This document shows, piece by piece, positions 44,645 to 52,959 of a stretch of DNA of 64,000 nt. The stretch comes from Variovorax sp. J2L1-78. Lineage in GTDB: Bacteria > Pseudomonadota > Gammaproteobacteria > Burkholderiales > Burkholderiaceae_C. The notes under the pieces were generated by a model. It did no database searches and had not been told where the DNA came from. It worked only from the letters and a program-made list of their open reading frames with translations. The translations under genes were made by a program, and so were the position numbers. Each line of letters opens with the position of its first letter. Position 1 is the stretch's first letter. The stretch spans positions 2,232,001-2,296,000 of the forward strand of contig NZ_JASZYB010000001.1 of the NCBI RefSeq assembly GCF_030317205.1, in the 5' to 3' direction.

Positions 44645-45711
44645 TTGACGGTCCCCTTCTGCCACGACAGCGCACGGTCGCGCACCGTGAAGAGCAGCGT
44701 GATCAGTCCCGAGCACAGCACCGCCATCACCAGCAGCGCCGCGTACATGTTGGCGTAGGCGGCCCATCCCTGCGCCCACTGCAGGTACCAGCCGAGGCCG
44801 GCCTTGACGCCCATCATCTCGGCCGTGACCAGCACCGAGAACGAGGCGCCCAGGCCCATGAAGAGACCGACGAAGACCTGCGGCAGCGCCGCGGGAACGG
44901 CCACGCGCAGCACCAGGAACCACTCCGATGCGCCGAGCGTGCGCGCCACGTCGTAGTAGCTCTTGTGGACCGAGGCCACGCCCGACCAGGTGAGCACCGC
45001 CACCGGGAAGAAAGTCGCCAGGCCGACGAGGAACACGGCTGCGGCATAGCTCGACGGCGCGAAGAAGAAGGCCAGCGGCAGCAACGCCGACGCGGGCACC
45101 GGGCCGAGGAAGCGCAGCACCGGGTGCACCCAGTAGCCGGCGATGCGCGACCATCCGATCCACACGCCGGTGCCGAATCCCACCAGCGCACCGAGTACGA
45201 AGCCGTGTGCCAGCAGGCGCAGCGAATGCGCCGTCGACAAACCGAGCCGTGCCCAGTCTTCGTAGGCCACGTCGATCAGGCTCTGTGGTGGTGCGAAGAA
45301 GGGCGGCGGCAGCGCGCCGAGCTTGGCGGTCAGCGTCTCCCACAGCGCGAGCAGCAGCGGTGCGGCGATCAGCCAGTGCCCTGCCGGCCGCAGCGTGCGG
45401 CCGACGCGGCCGGCATGGGCGCCCAGCAGCGCGACACCCAGCAGGACCAGGCCCACCGCGAGTCCGGCTGCGCCGAGCTCGCTCGTGAAGGTCCAGTCGC
45501 TGAAGCCGACTTCCTTGTTCGGCCAGTAGAGCGTGAGCGCGCCGAAAGCGAACCACGCCAGCGCCGCGACGACGCCGGTGCGCCAGACGCCGGTGGCGAC
45601 GGTGTCCTGCAGCGACGCCGGGATGGCTGTGGCATGGGGTGCAGCGGCGCGCGCCGGCGCGGCTGCCGACCGCTCGATGCGGCTCCCCAGAACCTGGTCG
45701 GCGGTGGTCAT
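44638..45711 (-). CDS. SsuC-type ABC transporter permease
   Basis: 357-residue inner-membrane permease. It is about 90 residues longer than SsuC because of an extra N-terminal region with two added hydrophobic segments (about 42-66 and 78-98). The standard BPD permease part follows, with HSLRLLAHGFVLGALVGF and the EAA-loop SYYDVARTLGASEWFLVLRV. The last bases of the upstream binding-protein gene overlap it by four. Forms the channel with the ATPase at 43838. Confidence 0.9.
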   Translation of the reverse strand: MTTADQVLGSRIERSAAAPARAAAPHATAIPASLQDTVATGVWRTGVVAALAWFAFGALTLYWPNKEVGFSDWTFTSELGAAGLAVGLVLLGVALLGAHAGRVGRTLRPAGHWLIAAPLLLALWETLTAKLGALPPPFFAPPQSLIDVAYEDWARLGLSTAHSLRLLAHGFVLGALVGFGTGVWIGWSRIAGYWVHPVLRFLGPVPASALLPLAFFFAPSSYAAAVFLVGLATFFPVAVLTWSGVASVHKSYYDVARTLGASEWFLVLRVAVPAALPQVFVGLFMGLGASFSVLVTAEMMGVKAGLGWYLQWAQGWAAYANMYAALLVMAVLCSGLITLLFTVRDRALSWQKGTVKW

Positions 45712-46706
45712 GCGAGCACGTCCACCGACACATGGTTGGCGAGCTTCACCGGATCGGTCGATGCCTTGAGCACGCCCACCGAGCGGAAGTCTCGCGCATA
45801 GAACTCGACCTCGTCGCGCAGGTTCTTGCCCACGGGATGATGCCCGTGCGTGAGCGTGCCCAGCAGCGCCTGCAGGTCTTCCACCGCCACCTTGGGCGAG
45901 TACTTGGCGAAGAGCTTGGCCGACTCGTTGGGGTTCTCCGCGACGAAGTCGGAGGCCTGCACGATCGAGCGCACCAACGCCGCCACGGTCGGCTTGTCCT
46001 TGCGCACCAGCTCGCCGCGGGCGCCGACGATGCAGCAGACCTTGTCCTTGTACTCGCCCGACAGGTTGGTCGCGAGCTCGACGAAGCGGCCCTTGTTGCG
46101 CTTCTCGATCAGGTAGAGCGTCGGGTCGCCATCGGCGATCGCCTGGATCTCGCCCTTGTTCACGGCGATGTCGAGCAGGTCGGCCGGGTACTGGCGCCAG
46201 GTCACGTCCTTGTCGGCGTCGATGCCGTTCTTCTTCAAGAGGATCGAGAAGAAGTTCTTCCCCGGGCTCGCGATGTCCGACACGCCGATGGTCGTGCCCT
46301 TGAGCTTCTGCAGGTTGGTGATGCCCGCCTCCTTCACGCCCACCAGGCGCACGCAGCCGCCGTGCGAGCTGCCGACGATCTTCACGTCGAAGCCCGACTC
46401 CAGCGGCTTGAGCCAGCGGTGGATCATGCCCACGGCGGCGTCGGCCTTGGCGGTCGCGAGCGACTCCAGCAGCTGGTCGGTCGAGCCGGTGTAGTTGATC
46501 AGGTCGACCTGCAGGCCGTTCTTCTCGAAGTAGCCGCGCTCCTGCGCGACCACCACGGGCGACAGGCAGAAGGCCGACGCGTTCCAGGCGAAGGTCAGCT
46601 TGCGTTGCTGCGACCAGGCGCGCGAGGCGATGAGGCTGCTCGAAGCGACGATGGCAGCCGCGCTGCCGGCGCGCAGCACGCTGCGGCGGGACGGGGAATG
46701 GGTCAT
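45708..46706 (-). CDS. NMT1/SsuA-like ABC transporter binding protein
   Basis: 332-residue periplasmic binding protein. Signal peptide MTHSPSRRSVLRAGSAAAIV, cleavage near SRAWSQ. The mature domain begins LTFAWNASAFCLSPVVVAQE and GYFEKNGLQVDLINYTGSTD, which is the NMT1/nitrate-sulfonate pattern. Lies directly upstream of the permease gene and overlaps it by four bases, so it is the best candidate for the main binding protein of this transporter. Ligand unknown. Confidence 0.9.
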   Translation of the reverse strand: MTHSPSRRSVLRAGSAAAIVASSSLIASRAWSQQRKLTFAWNASAFCLSPVVVAQERGYFEKNGLQVDLINYTGSTDQLLESLATAKADAAVGMIHRWLKPLESGFDVKIVGSSHGGCVRLVGVKEAGITNLQKLKGTTIGVSDIASPGKNFFSILLKKNGIDADKDVTWRQYPADLLDIAVNKGEIQAIADGDPTLYLIEKRNKGRFVELATNLSGEYKDKVCCIVGARGELVRKDKPTVAALVRSIVQASDFVAENPNESAKLFAKYSPKVAVEDLQALLGTLTHGHHPVGKNLRDEVEFYARDFRSVGVLKASTDPVKLANHVSVDVLA

Positions 46707-46726
46707 GGGTTCTCCGCAGGTCGTGG

Positions 46727-47545
46727 TCAATCGAGCAATTCGGGTTCGGCTTCGACGAGGCCTTCGTACAGGCTCTCGAAGGAATGCAGCGCGCCTTCGG
46801 GGCCGCCGATCTGGCCGTGCGTGTGCTGCGCGGTCGCCTCGTCGATGGGTTGCGGCGTGCCGGCGGCTTCGGCCAGCAACTGCGTGTGGCAGGCGTTGTC
46901 GAGCGCGATGTACCACCAGGCGGCGGCCTCGACCGTCGGGCCGGCGGTCAGGATGCCGTGGTTCTTCAGGATCGCGCCCTTGCCGTCGCCCAGCGCCTGT
47001 GCGATGCGCTGGCCCTCGCTGCCGTCGACCACCATGCCAGTGAAGTCGTCGAACAGCGCCACGTCGCCGTGGAACACGCAAGCGTCCTGCGTCAGCGTGT
47101 CGAGTTGGCGGCCGAGTGTCGACCAGGCCTTGCCGTAGGTCGAGTGCGTGTGGGCCGCCGCGATGATCTTCGGGTTGTGCTCGTGAATGGCCGCATGGAT
47201 CGCGAAGGCCGCCTTGTTGAGCGGCCGGTCGCCGATCACCGTCTCGCCCTTTGCATTGACCAGCAGCAGGTCCGACACCTTGATGCGCGAGAAGTGCACG
47301 CCCAGCGGATTGACCCAGAAGTGGTCGGTCAACTCGGGATCGCGCGCCGTGATGTGGCCGGCCAAGCCCTGCGCGAAGCCGAAGCGCGCGAACAGGCGGA
47401 AGGCGCCTGCCAGGCGTTCCTGGCGGTGGCGCCGCTCGGCCTCGACACTGGTGCGCCGCGGCGGCGGGTCGAACCAGAACTTCTGCTTCGGGTTCGGGTT
47501 GAGCGCGAGTGGCGACTTCCGGTCGATCGACAGAACGGCGCTCAT
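46727..47545 (-). CDS. Class II aldolase/adducin family protein
   Basis: 272-residue Zn-dependent aldolase-fold protein. The metal histidines are in AAAHTHSTYGKAW and ILKNHGILTAG; the N-terminal part has RLFARFGFAQGLAGHITAR. It overlaps the monooxygenase gene by four bases, so the two are co-translated. Members of the family cleave or decarboxylate hydroxy-acids and sugar phosphates. In this operon a carbon fragment released from a sulfonate is a possible substrate, by context only. Confidence 0.88.
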   Translation of the reverse strand: MSAVLSIDRKSPLALNPNPKQKFWFDPPPRRTSVEAERRHRQERLAGAFRLFARFGFAQGLAGHITARDPELTDHFWVNPLGVHFSRIKVSDLLLVNAKGETVIGDRPLNKAAFAIHAAIHEHNPKIIAAAHTHSTYGKAWSTLGRQLDTLTQDACVFHGDVALFDDFTGMVVDGSEGQRIAQALGDGKGAILKNHGILTAGPTVEAAAWWYIALDNACHTQLLAEAAGTPQPIDEATAQHTHGQIGGPEGALHSFESLYEGLVEAEPELLD

Positions 47546-48654
47546 GCCGTCTTCCTTTGCGCAGCGAGGCGCTCGGCCACCAGCGCGTGCGTGCGCGGGA
47601 TCAGTTCGCGGCCGTAGTCGAGGGCGTCTTCCAGCGGGTCGAAGCCGCGGATAAGGAAGGTGGTCACGCCCAGGTCGTAGTAGTCGAGCAGCGCGTCGGC
47701 CACCTGCTCGGGCGTGCCGACCAGCGCGGTGCTGTTGGAGCGTCCGCCGATCTCCTGCGCGACGGCCGTCCACAGCAACTTGTCGAGCCGCGTTCCCTTT
47801 TCCGCCGCGGCCAGCAGGCGCTTGGCGCCTTCGCTCTGCTGCGGCCCGCCGCGGCCGAAGCCCTGCACCACGCGCAGGCGCTTGGTCTCGGCGAGGATCG
47901 CGTCGGCGCGGGCCCAGGCCTTCTCCTCGGTCTCGGCCAGGATCGGCCGGAACGACACCGAGAAGCGAACGCTGCGGCCATGCTTGGCCGCCTCGGCCCG
48001 CACACGGCCGGTGAGCTCGCGCACCTGGTCGAGCGACTCGCCCCACAGCGCATACACGTCCGCATGCTTGCCGGCCACGGGAATCGCGGCCGCCGACGCA
48101 CCGCCGAAGTACACGGGCACGTGCGGCTTGCCGTTCAATGTCTGCACCGGCTTGACTTCCGAGAAGGCCTTCTCGGCGTGGTAATGCGCGCCCTGATGGT
48201 CGAAGGGCTTGTCGGCCGTCCACACCTTGCGCAGCACCTCGAGGTATTCGTCGGTGCGCGCGTAGCGCTGGTCGTGGTCCAGCCAGTCGCCGTCGCGCCG
48301 CTGCTCCTCATCGGAGCCGCCCGAGATGTAATGCACCGCCAGCCGCCCGCCGCTGAACTGATCGAGCGATGCGAACTGCCGCGCCGCCAGCGTGGGCGAC
48401 ACGAAGCCTGGCCGGTGCGCCAGCATGAACTGGATGCGCTCGGTGACCGATGCGGCGTACGCGACGGTCAGCGTCGCGTCGGGGCCGGTCGAATGGTGCG
48501 GCACCAGGATGCGGTCGAAGCCGGCCTTCTCATGGGCCTGCGCGAAGGCGCGCACGTAGTCGCGGTCGATCGCCGGGCCTTTGGCCGCGTGGATCTCCGA
48601 GACCTTCTGGGTCTGGATCATGCCGATGAATTCGATGGGGCTGTCGTGGCTCAT
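47542..48654 (-). CDS. SsuD-like FMNH2-dependent sulfonate monooxygenase (LLM family)
   Basis: 370-residue TIM-barrel flavin monooxygenase. It matches SsuD over LAHRPGFVSPTLAARQFASL, DQFSGGRLAVHYISGGSDEE and GDWLDHDQRYARTDEYLEV. Such enzymes use reduced FMN and O2 to split the C-S bond of alkanesulfonates, giving an aldehyde and sulfite. No FMN reductase of the SsuE type is seen in the window, so FMNH2 must come from elsewhere. It is followed by the class II aldolase. Confidence 0.88.
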   Translation of the reverse strand: MSHDSPIEFIGMIQTQKVSEIHAAKGPAIDRDYVRAFAQAHEKAGFDRILVPHHSTGPDATLTVAYAASVTERIQFMLAHRPGFVSPTLAARQFASLDQFSGGRLAVHYISGGSDEEQRRDGDWLDHDQRYARTDEYLEVLRKVWTADKPFDHQGAHYHAEKAFSEVKPVQTLNGKPHVPVYFGGASAAAIPVAGKHADVYALWGESLDQVRELTGRVRAEAAKHGRSVRFSVSFRPILAETEEKAWARADAILAETKRLRVVQGFGRGGPQQSEGAKRLLAAAEKGTRLDKLLWTAVAQEIGGRSNSTALVGTPEQVADALLDYYDLGVTTFLIRGFDPLEDALDYGRELIPRTHALVAERLAAQRKTA

Positions 48655-48687
48655 GGGGCGTCCTTGGACGATGGTTTCAAAAGTAGG

Positions 48688-49713
48688 TCAGGCGGCCGAC
48701 AGGCCGCGCGCGCCGGCGGCCAGTGCGCGGTCGAAGCTGCGGTCCCAGAAGGGCGCGACGTTGGCGGGCCCGTCGAGCACGCCCAGGCGCTGGAAGGTGT
48801 CGGCCACCTCCTGATGGCTGCGCACGATGGCTTCGGTCACCGGGCCGAGCGCGTAGTCGTCGCTGCGGCCGTTGAAGAGTTCGACCAGGTCACCCACCGG
48901 CACGCGGGTCTCGGCCGACTGCGCCTTGGCATACGCCAGGTAGTTGCGGTTGGCCCAGGCGTAGGCGCGCTGCACGCGCAGCAGGTAGTCGGTGATGGCC
49001 GCGTGGCGGCGCGGGTCGTCGATGGCCCGCGGGTTGGCGTAGACGGGGAAGTTGCCCGACAGGTAGCCCTTGCCGGTCTTGATGGTGCGGGCGCCGTACT
49101 GGGTGCGCGCGATCTGGCCGTTGTAGCCATAGATGGCCCAGGCATCGAGGTCGCCCCGCGCGAAGGCCGACAGGCCGTCGGCCGGCGTGAGGTTCACCGC
49201 CTGGATGTCGTCGAAGCCCAGGCCCGCTTCGGCCAGCTGCTTGCTCAGGAAGTAATGCGCCGTGGTGGCACGCACGTAGCCCACGCGCTTGCCCTTGAGG
49301 TCGGCGATCTTCTGGATGGGCGCGTCCTTGCGCGCCAGCGTGACCTGGTTGTTCAGGTCCTCGTGCGAGGCGGCGATGAAGCGCACGTTGGCCTTCTGCC
49401 GTGCGGCGAAGGTCGCCGGGATCTCGCTGCCCGAGCCGATGTCCAGCGCATCGCCGTTGATCGCCTCGATGTGCAGCACGCCATTGTTGAGCTCGCGCCA
49501 GTCGATCTTGTAGGGCGTGTTCGCCTCACCCGCCGCCTGCAGCAGAGGGCGCCACACGCCCTTGTAGACGGCAACGCGCAAGGTCAGGCCCGAGAGGTCG
49601 GTGGCAGGCGGTGCGGCGTGCGCGGCGAACGGCAGGCTGGCGCCGATCGCGGTGGCAGCAGCACCCTGCAGCCAGGTGCGGCGCGACCAGGCGTCGGACG
49701 GGTGGGAAGGCAT
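48688..49713 (-). CDS. SsuA-like sulfonate binding protein
   Basis: 341-residue periplasmic binding protein. A Tat-like leader (MPSHPSDAWSRRTWLQGAAA) carries an arginine pair. The mature part reads LRVAVYKGVWRPLLQAAGEA, then HIEAINGDALDIGSGSEIPA, which is SsuA-like. It is the first gene of the minus arm of the organosulfur region, 33 bp before the monooxygenase. Divergent from the flavoprotein gene at 49852. The third binding protein in this operon after those at 41681 and 45708. Confidence 0.88.
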   Translation of the reverse strand: MPSHPSDAWSRRTWLQGAAATAIGASLPFAAHAAPPATDLSGLTLRVAVYKGVWRPLLQAAGEANTPYKIDWRELNNGVLHIEAINGDALDIGSGSEIPATFAARQKANVRFIAASHEDLNNQVTLARKDAPIQKIADLKGKRVGYVRATTAHYFLSKQLAEAGLGFDDIQAVNLTPADGLSAFARGDLDAWAIYGYNGQIARTQYGARTIKTGKGYLSGNFPVYANPRAIDDPRRHAAITDYLLRVQRAYAWANRNYLAYAKAQSAETRVPVGDLVELFNGRSDDYALGPVTEAIVRSHQEVADTFQRLGVLDGPANVAPFWDRSFDRALAAGARGLSAA

Positions 49714-49778
49714 GGGGCAGGTTCCTCGGACGATGGATGACAGGAACGAGACCGTAAGCCCCGGGCGGCCGAAACCCA

Positions 49779-49796
49779 ACGCAGAAAAACGCAGAT
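49779..49796. promoter_or_regulatory. Direct repeat in the divergent organosulfur promoter
   Basis: AACGCAGA occurs at 49779-49786 and 49789-49796, exactly 10 bp apart (one helical turn), inside the 138-bp space between the two arms (49714-49851). It is a candidate activator site, for example for a LysR-type sulfur regulator, but no regulator gene is adjacent. Confidence 0.35.
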
Positions 49797-49851
49797 CGAT
49801 AGGCGAGAAACTTTGTTGGCCGGCAAGCTGCGCGGGTCTACCGTCGCGGCC

Positions 49852-51090
49852 ATGAGTTCCATCGCTCCGCCCAGGCCTGCGCCCTCGCCCCTTGCCACGG
49901 CCCTCTCTTCGTCGTCCCCCGCCAGGCGACCCCTCGACGACGCCCTGCTGGCCTCGCTGAGCGCGCAGTTCGCCGCCACCGCGGCCGACCACGACCGCGC
50001 GGGCCGCTTTCCGCACGACAACTTCGCGACGCTGCAACGCCACGGCCTGGTCGGGCTCACGGTGCCGACGGCCCACGGCGGGCGCGGCGCCACCCTGGCC
50101 GAGGCGCGCCGCGTGATCGGCGCCGTGGCGCGCGGCGAGCCGGCGACGGCACTGATCCTCACGATGACCTACCTGCAGCACCAGGCCATCGCCCGTGCCG
50201 ACAGCCGCTGGCCACGCCACCTGCGCGAGCGCGTGGCGCGCGACACGGCAGCGCACGGTGCGCTCATCAATGCCCTGCGCGTGGAACCCGCGTTGGGCTC
50301 GCCCGCGCGCGGCGGCCTGCCGGGCACCGTGGGCACGCGCACCGCGGACGGCTGGATCATCAACGGCCACAAGCTCTACACGACCGGCATCGAGGGGCTG
50401 CGTTGGCTGTCGGTGTGGGGCCGCACCGACGACCCGGCGCCGCAGGTCGGCGTCTTCCTGGTGCCGCGCGATGCACCCGGCCTCCGCGTGATCGAGAGCT
50501 GGGACCACCTGGGCCTGCGCGCCTCGGGCAGCCACGAAGTGGTGTTCGAGGATGTGAAGGTGCCGCTCGATCACGCCGTCGACTTGCGTGCGCCAGAGGC
50601 CTGGATTCCCGGCAACGGCAGCGCGGCGGACATCGAGGCACACGCCCAGCAGCAGGCCTGGATGGTCGTGCTGCTCGGGTCGCTCTACGACGCCGTCGCG
50701 CAGGCGGCCGAGGCCTGGCTGCGCGGCTTCCTGCAGGCGCGCGCGCCGGGCAGCCTCGGCGCGCCGCTGGCGACCCTGCCCCGGGTGCAGGAACAGGTGG
50801 GCGAGATCCAGGCGCTGCTGCGCACCAACCGCGTGCTGCTGGACCACGCCGCCGCCGAGGTCGACGCCGGCCGCCTGCCGGCCGCCACCGACAGCGGCAT
50901 GCTGAAATACAGCGTGACGGCGAACGCGATCCGCGCCGTGGAGATCGCCCTGCAGCTGAGCGGCAACCACGGCCTGTCGCGCCAGAACCCGCTGGAGCGC
51001 CACCACCGCGACGTGCTGTGCAGCCGCATCCACACGCCGCAGAACGACGCGATCCTGGTGGCGGCGGGCAAGGCGGCGCTGAAGCGATGA
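49852..51090 (+). CDS. Acyl-CoA dehydrogenase-family flavoprotein (SfnB/DszC-like)
   Basis: 412 residues with the acyl-CoA dehydrogenase fold: N-terminal helices (FPHDNFATLQRHGLVGLTVP), middle beta domain (TADGWIINGHKLYTTGIEGL, SWDHLGLRASGSHEVVFEDV) and C-terminal helices (ALQLSGNHGLSRQNPLERHH). In sulfur-scavenging loci, proteins of this kind (SfnB, DszC) act as flavin monooxygenases on sulfur or sulfone groups instead of as dehydrogenases, which suits this location. Start at 49852 (MSSIAPPRP) is chosen as a frame from 49813 would extend into the promoter. Stop lies 10 bp before the dioxygenase gene. Confidence 0.82.
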   Translation: MSSIAPPRPAPSPLATALSSSSPARRPLDDALLASLSAQFAATAADHDRAGRFPHDNFATLQRHGLVGLTVPTAHGGRGATLAEARRVIGAVARGEPATALILTMTYLQHQAIARADSRWPRHLRERVARDTAAHGALINALRVEPALGSPARGGLPGTVGTRTADGWIINGHKLYTTGIEGLRWLSVWGRTDDPAPQVGVFLVPRDAPGLRVIESWDHLGLRASGSHEVVFEDVKVPLDHAVDLRAPEAWIPGNGSAADIEAHAQQQAWMVVLLGSLYDAVAQAAEAWLRGFLQARAPGSLGAPLATLPRVQEQVGEIQALLRTNRVLLDHAAAEVDAGRLPAATDSGMLKYSVTANAIRAVEIALQLSGNHGLSRQNPLERHHRDVLCSRIHTPQNDAILVAAGKAALKR

Positions 51091-51100
51091 GAATCCGCGG

Positions 51101-51715
51101 ATGACGTCCACGATCGAGCGCTCCCCCATCACCCCGCTGCGCGATTTCGTCACCGGCTTCGGTCGGCTGCTCGACACGCGACCCGACGAGGCACGCATCC
51201 TCGCCGAAGGCGGTGCCTTGCTGCGCACGCTGGTGGCCCGCGACGACTGGCTGCCCGAGGCCTTCGCGCAGCCGCACCCCACCTACTACCAGCAGCACCT
51301 GCTGCACGCCGACTCGACCGAGCGCTTCTCGGTGGTCAGCTTCGTCTGGGGGCCGGGCCAGGCCACGCCGGTGCACGACCACACGGTGTGGGGCCTCATC
51401 GGCATGCTGCGCGGCGCGGAGGAAAGCCAGGCCTACGTCGAACGCGATGGCCGTGCGGTGCCGCAGGGCGCGTCGGTGCGGCTGGCGCCGGGCGACGTCG
51501 AGGCGGTGTCGCCCACCGTCGGCGACGTGCACCGGGTACGCAACCTCTACGATGACCGCGTGTCGGTCAGCATCCACGTCTACGGCGCCAACATCGGCGC
51601 GGTGCGACGCCACACCTACCCGGCCGAAGGCGGGCGCAAGCCCTTCGTCTCCGGCTATTCGAACACCCTGCTTCCCAACCTGTGGGACCGCTCCGCCGAA
51701 CTGCGCCACGCATGA
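51101..51715 (+). CDS. Cysteine dioxygenase-family thiol dioxygenase
   Basis: 204-residue cupin that adds O2 to a thiol to make a sulfinate. The Fe(II) ligands read His92-Asp-His94 (PVHDHTVWGLIG) and His144 (GDVHRVRNLYDD), all three present. The family includes cysteine dioxygenase, 3-mercaptopropionate dioxygenase and mercaptosuccinate dioxygenase, the last two known from related betaproteobacteria; I cannot tell which substrate is used here. Its stop overlaps the start of the rhodanese gene (ATGA), so sulfur released downstream is likely handled by that protein. Confidence 0.88.
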   Translation: MTSTIERSPITPLRDFVTGFGRLLDTRPDEARILAEGGALLRTLVARDDWLPEAFAQPHPTYYQQHLLHADSTERFSVVSFVWGPGQATPVHDHTVWGLIGMLRGAEESQAYVERDGRAVPQGASVRLAPGDVEAVSPTVGDVHRVRNLYDDRVSVSIHVYGANIGAVRRHTYPAEGGRKPFVSGYSNTLLPNLWDRSAELRHA

Positions 51716-52959
51716 CGCTCTCCACCCTGTCCTTCGCCGACATCCGCCAGCACCTGCTCGCCCGCGACGAGATCGCGCTCATCGACCTGCGCGAGGAACA
51801 CCCCTTCGCGCAGGCACATCCGCTGTGGGCGGCGAACCTGCCGCTCGACCTGATCGAACGCGACGCAGCGCGGCGCATCCCGCGGCGCGACACGCTGGTC
51901 GTGCTGTACGGCGAACAGGACGACGTCGACCGCGTACCCGCCGCCGCCGAGCGCTTCGCGGCGCTGGGCTACACGAACGTGCATGCGCTCGAAGGTGGAC
52001 TCGACGGCTGGCGCGCGGCCGGCGGCGAGCTGTTCCGCGATGTCAACGTGCCGAGCAAGTCCTTCGGCGAGCTGGTCGAGCACGAGCGGCAGACGCCCTC
52101 GCTGTCGGCGCAGGAAGTGAAGGCGTTGATCGACGCGAAGGCCGATGTGGTGGTGCTCGACGCCCGCCGCTTCGACGAATACCGCACGATGAGCATCCCG
52201 AGCGCCACCAGCGTGCCGGGCGCCGAGCTGGTGCTGCGGGCCCGCACGCTGGCACCCGACCCGAAGACGCGGGTCATCGTCAACTGCGCCGGCCGCACGC
52301 GCAGCATCATCGGCACCCAGTCGCTGGTGAACGCCGGCCTGCCGAACCCGGTGGCGGCGCTTCGCAACGGCACCATCGGCTGGAAACTGGCCGGCCAGGT
52401 GCTCGACACCGGCGCCGCGCGCCAGGCGCCGGCGGTCGACGCCGCCCACCGTGCCGAGGCGCAGGCCGGTGCCCGCGCCGTGGCCGAGCGCGCGGGCGTG
52501 CGCTGGATCGCGCTGGACGCCCTCGACACGCTCGAGGCGCCCACGCGCACCGTCTACCGCTTCGACGTGCGCACGCCCGAGGAATACGCCGCGGGCCACC
52601 TGCCCGGCTTCGCGAGCGCGCCCGGGGGTCAGTTGGTCCAGGAGACCGACCACCACGTGCCCGTGCGCGGCGCGCGCATCGTGCTGGCCGACGACGATGG
52701 CGTGCGCGCGCCGATGACGGCCTCGTGGCTCGCGCAGATGGGCTGGGAGGTGGTCGTCATCGATCCGCCGCCGCCCACCAGCGCGCTGCGCGAGACCGGC
52801 GCACCGACCATTGCGCATTCAGTGGGTGCGCAGCGCTATCGCCGCCCCTACGAAGGCACGGACGCGTCGCCGGAGGCCATGCAGGCCTACCTCGACTGGG
52901 AGTTCGGCCTGGTCGCGCAATTGGCGCGCGACGGCACGCACCATTTCAAGGTCGTGTAG
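51712..52959 (+). CDS. Multi-domain rhodanese sulfurtransferase
   Basis: 415 residues holding three rhodanese-like domains, at about 5-105, 125-225 and 265-370. Only the middle one has a catalytic cysteine, Cys192 in the active loop CAGRTRS; the first has LYGEQDD and the third LADDDGVRAP at that position. It moves sulfane sulfur between acceptors. Translationally coupled to the thiol dioxygenase, a pairing found in bacterial thiol-oxidation operons. Its end overlaps the convergent GGDEF-EAL gene by 14 bp. Confidence 0.88.
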   Translation: MTLSTLSFADIRQHLLARDEIALIDLREEHPFAQAHPLWAANLPLDLIERDAARRIPRRDTLVVLYGEQDDVDRVPAAAERFAALGYTNVHALEGGLDGWRAAGGELFRDVNVPSKSFGELVEHERQTPSLSAQEVKALIDAKADVVVLDARRFDEYRTMSIPSATSVPGAELVLRARTLAPDPKTRVIVNCAGRTRSIIGTQSLVNAGLPNPVAALRNGTIGWKLAGQVLDTGAARQAPAVDAAHRAEAQAGARAVAERAGVRWIALDALDTLEAPTRTVYRFDVRTPEEYAAGHLPGFASAPGGQLVQETDHHVPVRGARIVLADDDGVRAPMTASWLAQMGWEVVVIDPPPPTSALRETGAPTIAHSVGAQRYRRPYEGTDASPEAMQAYLDWEFGLVAQLARDGTHHFKVV

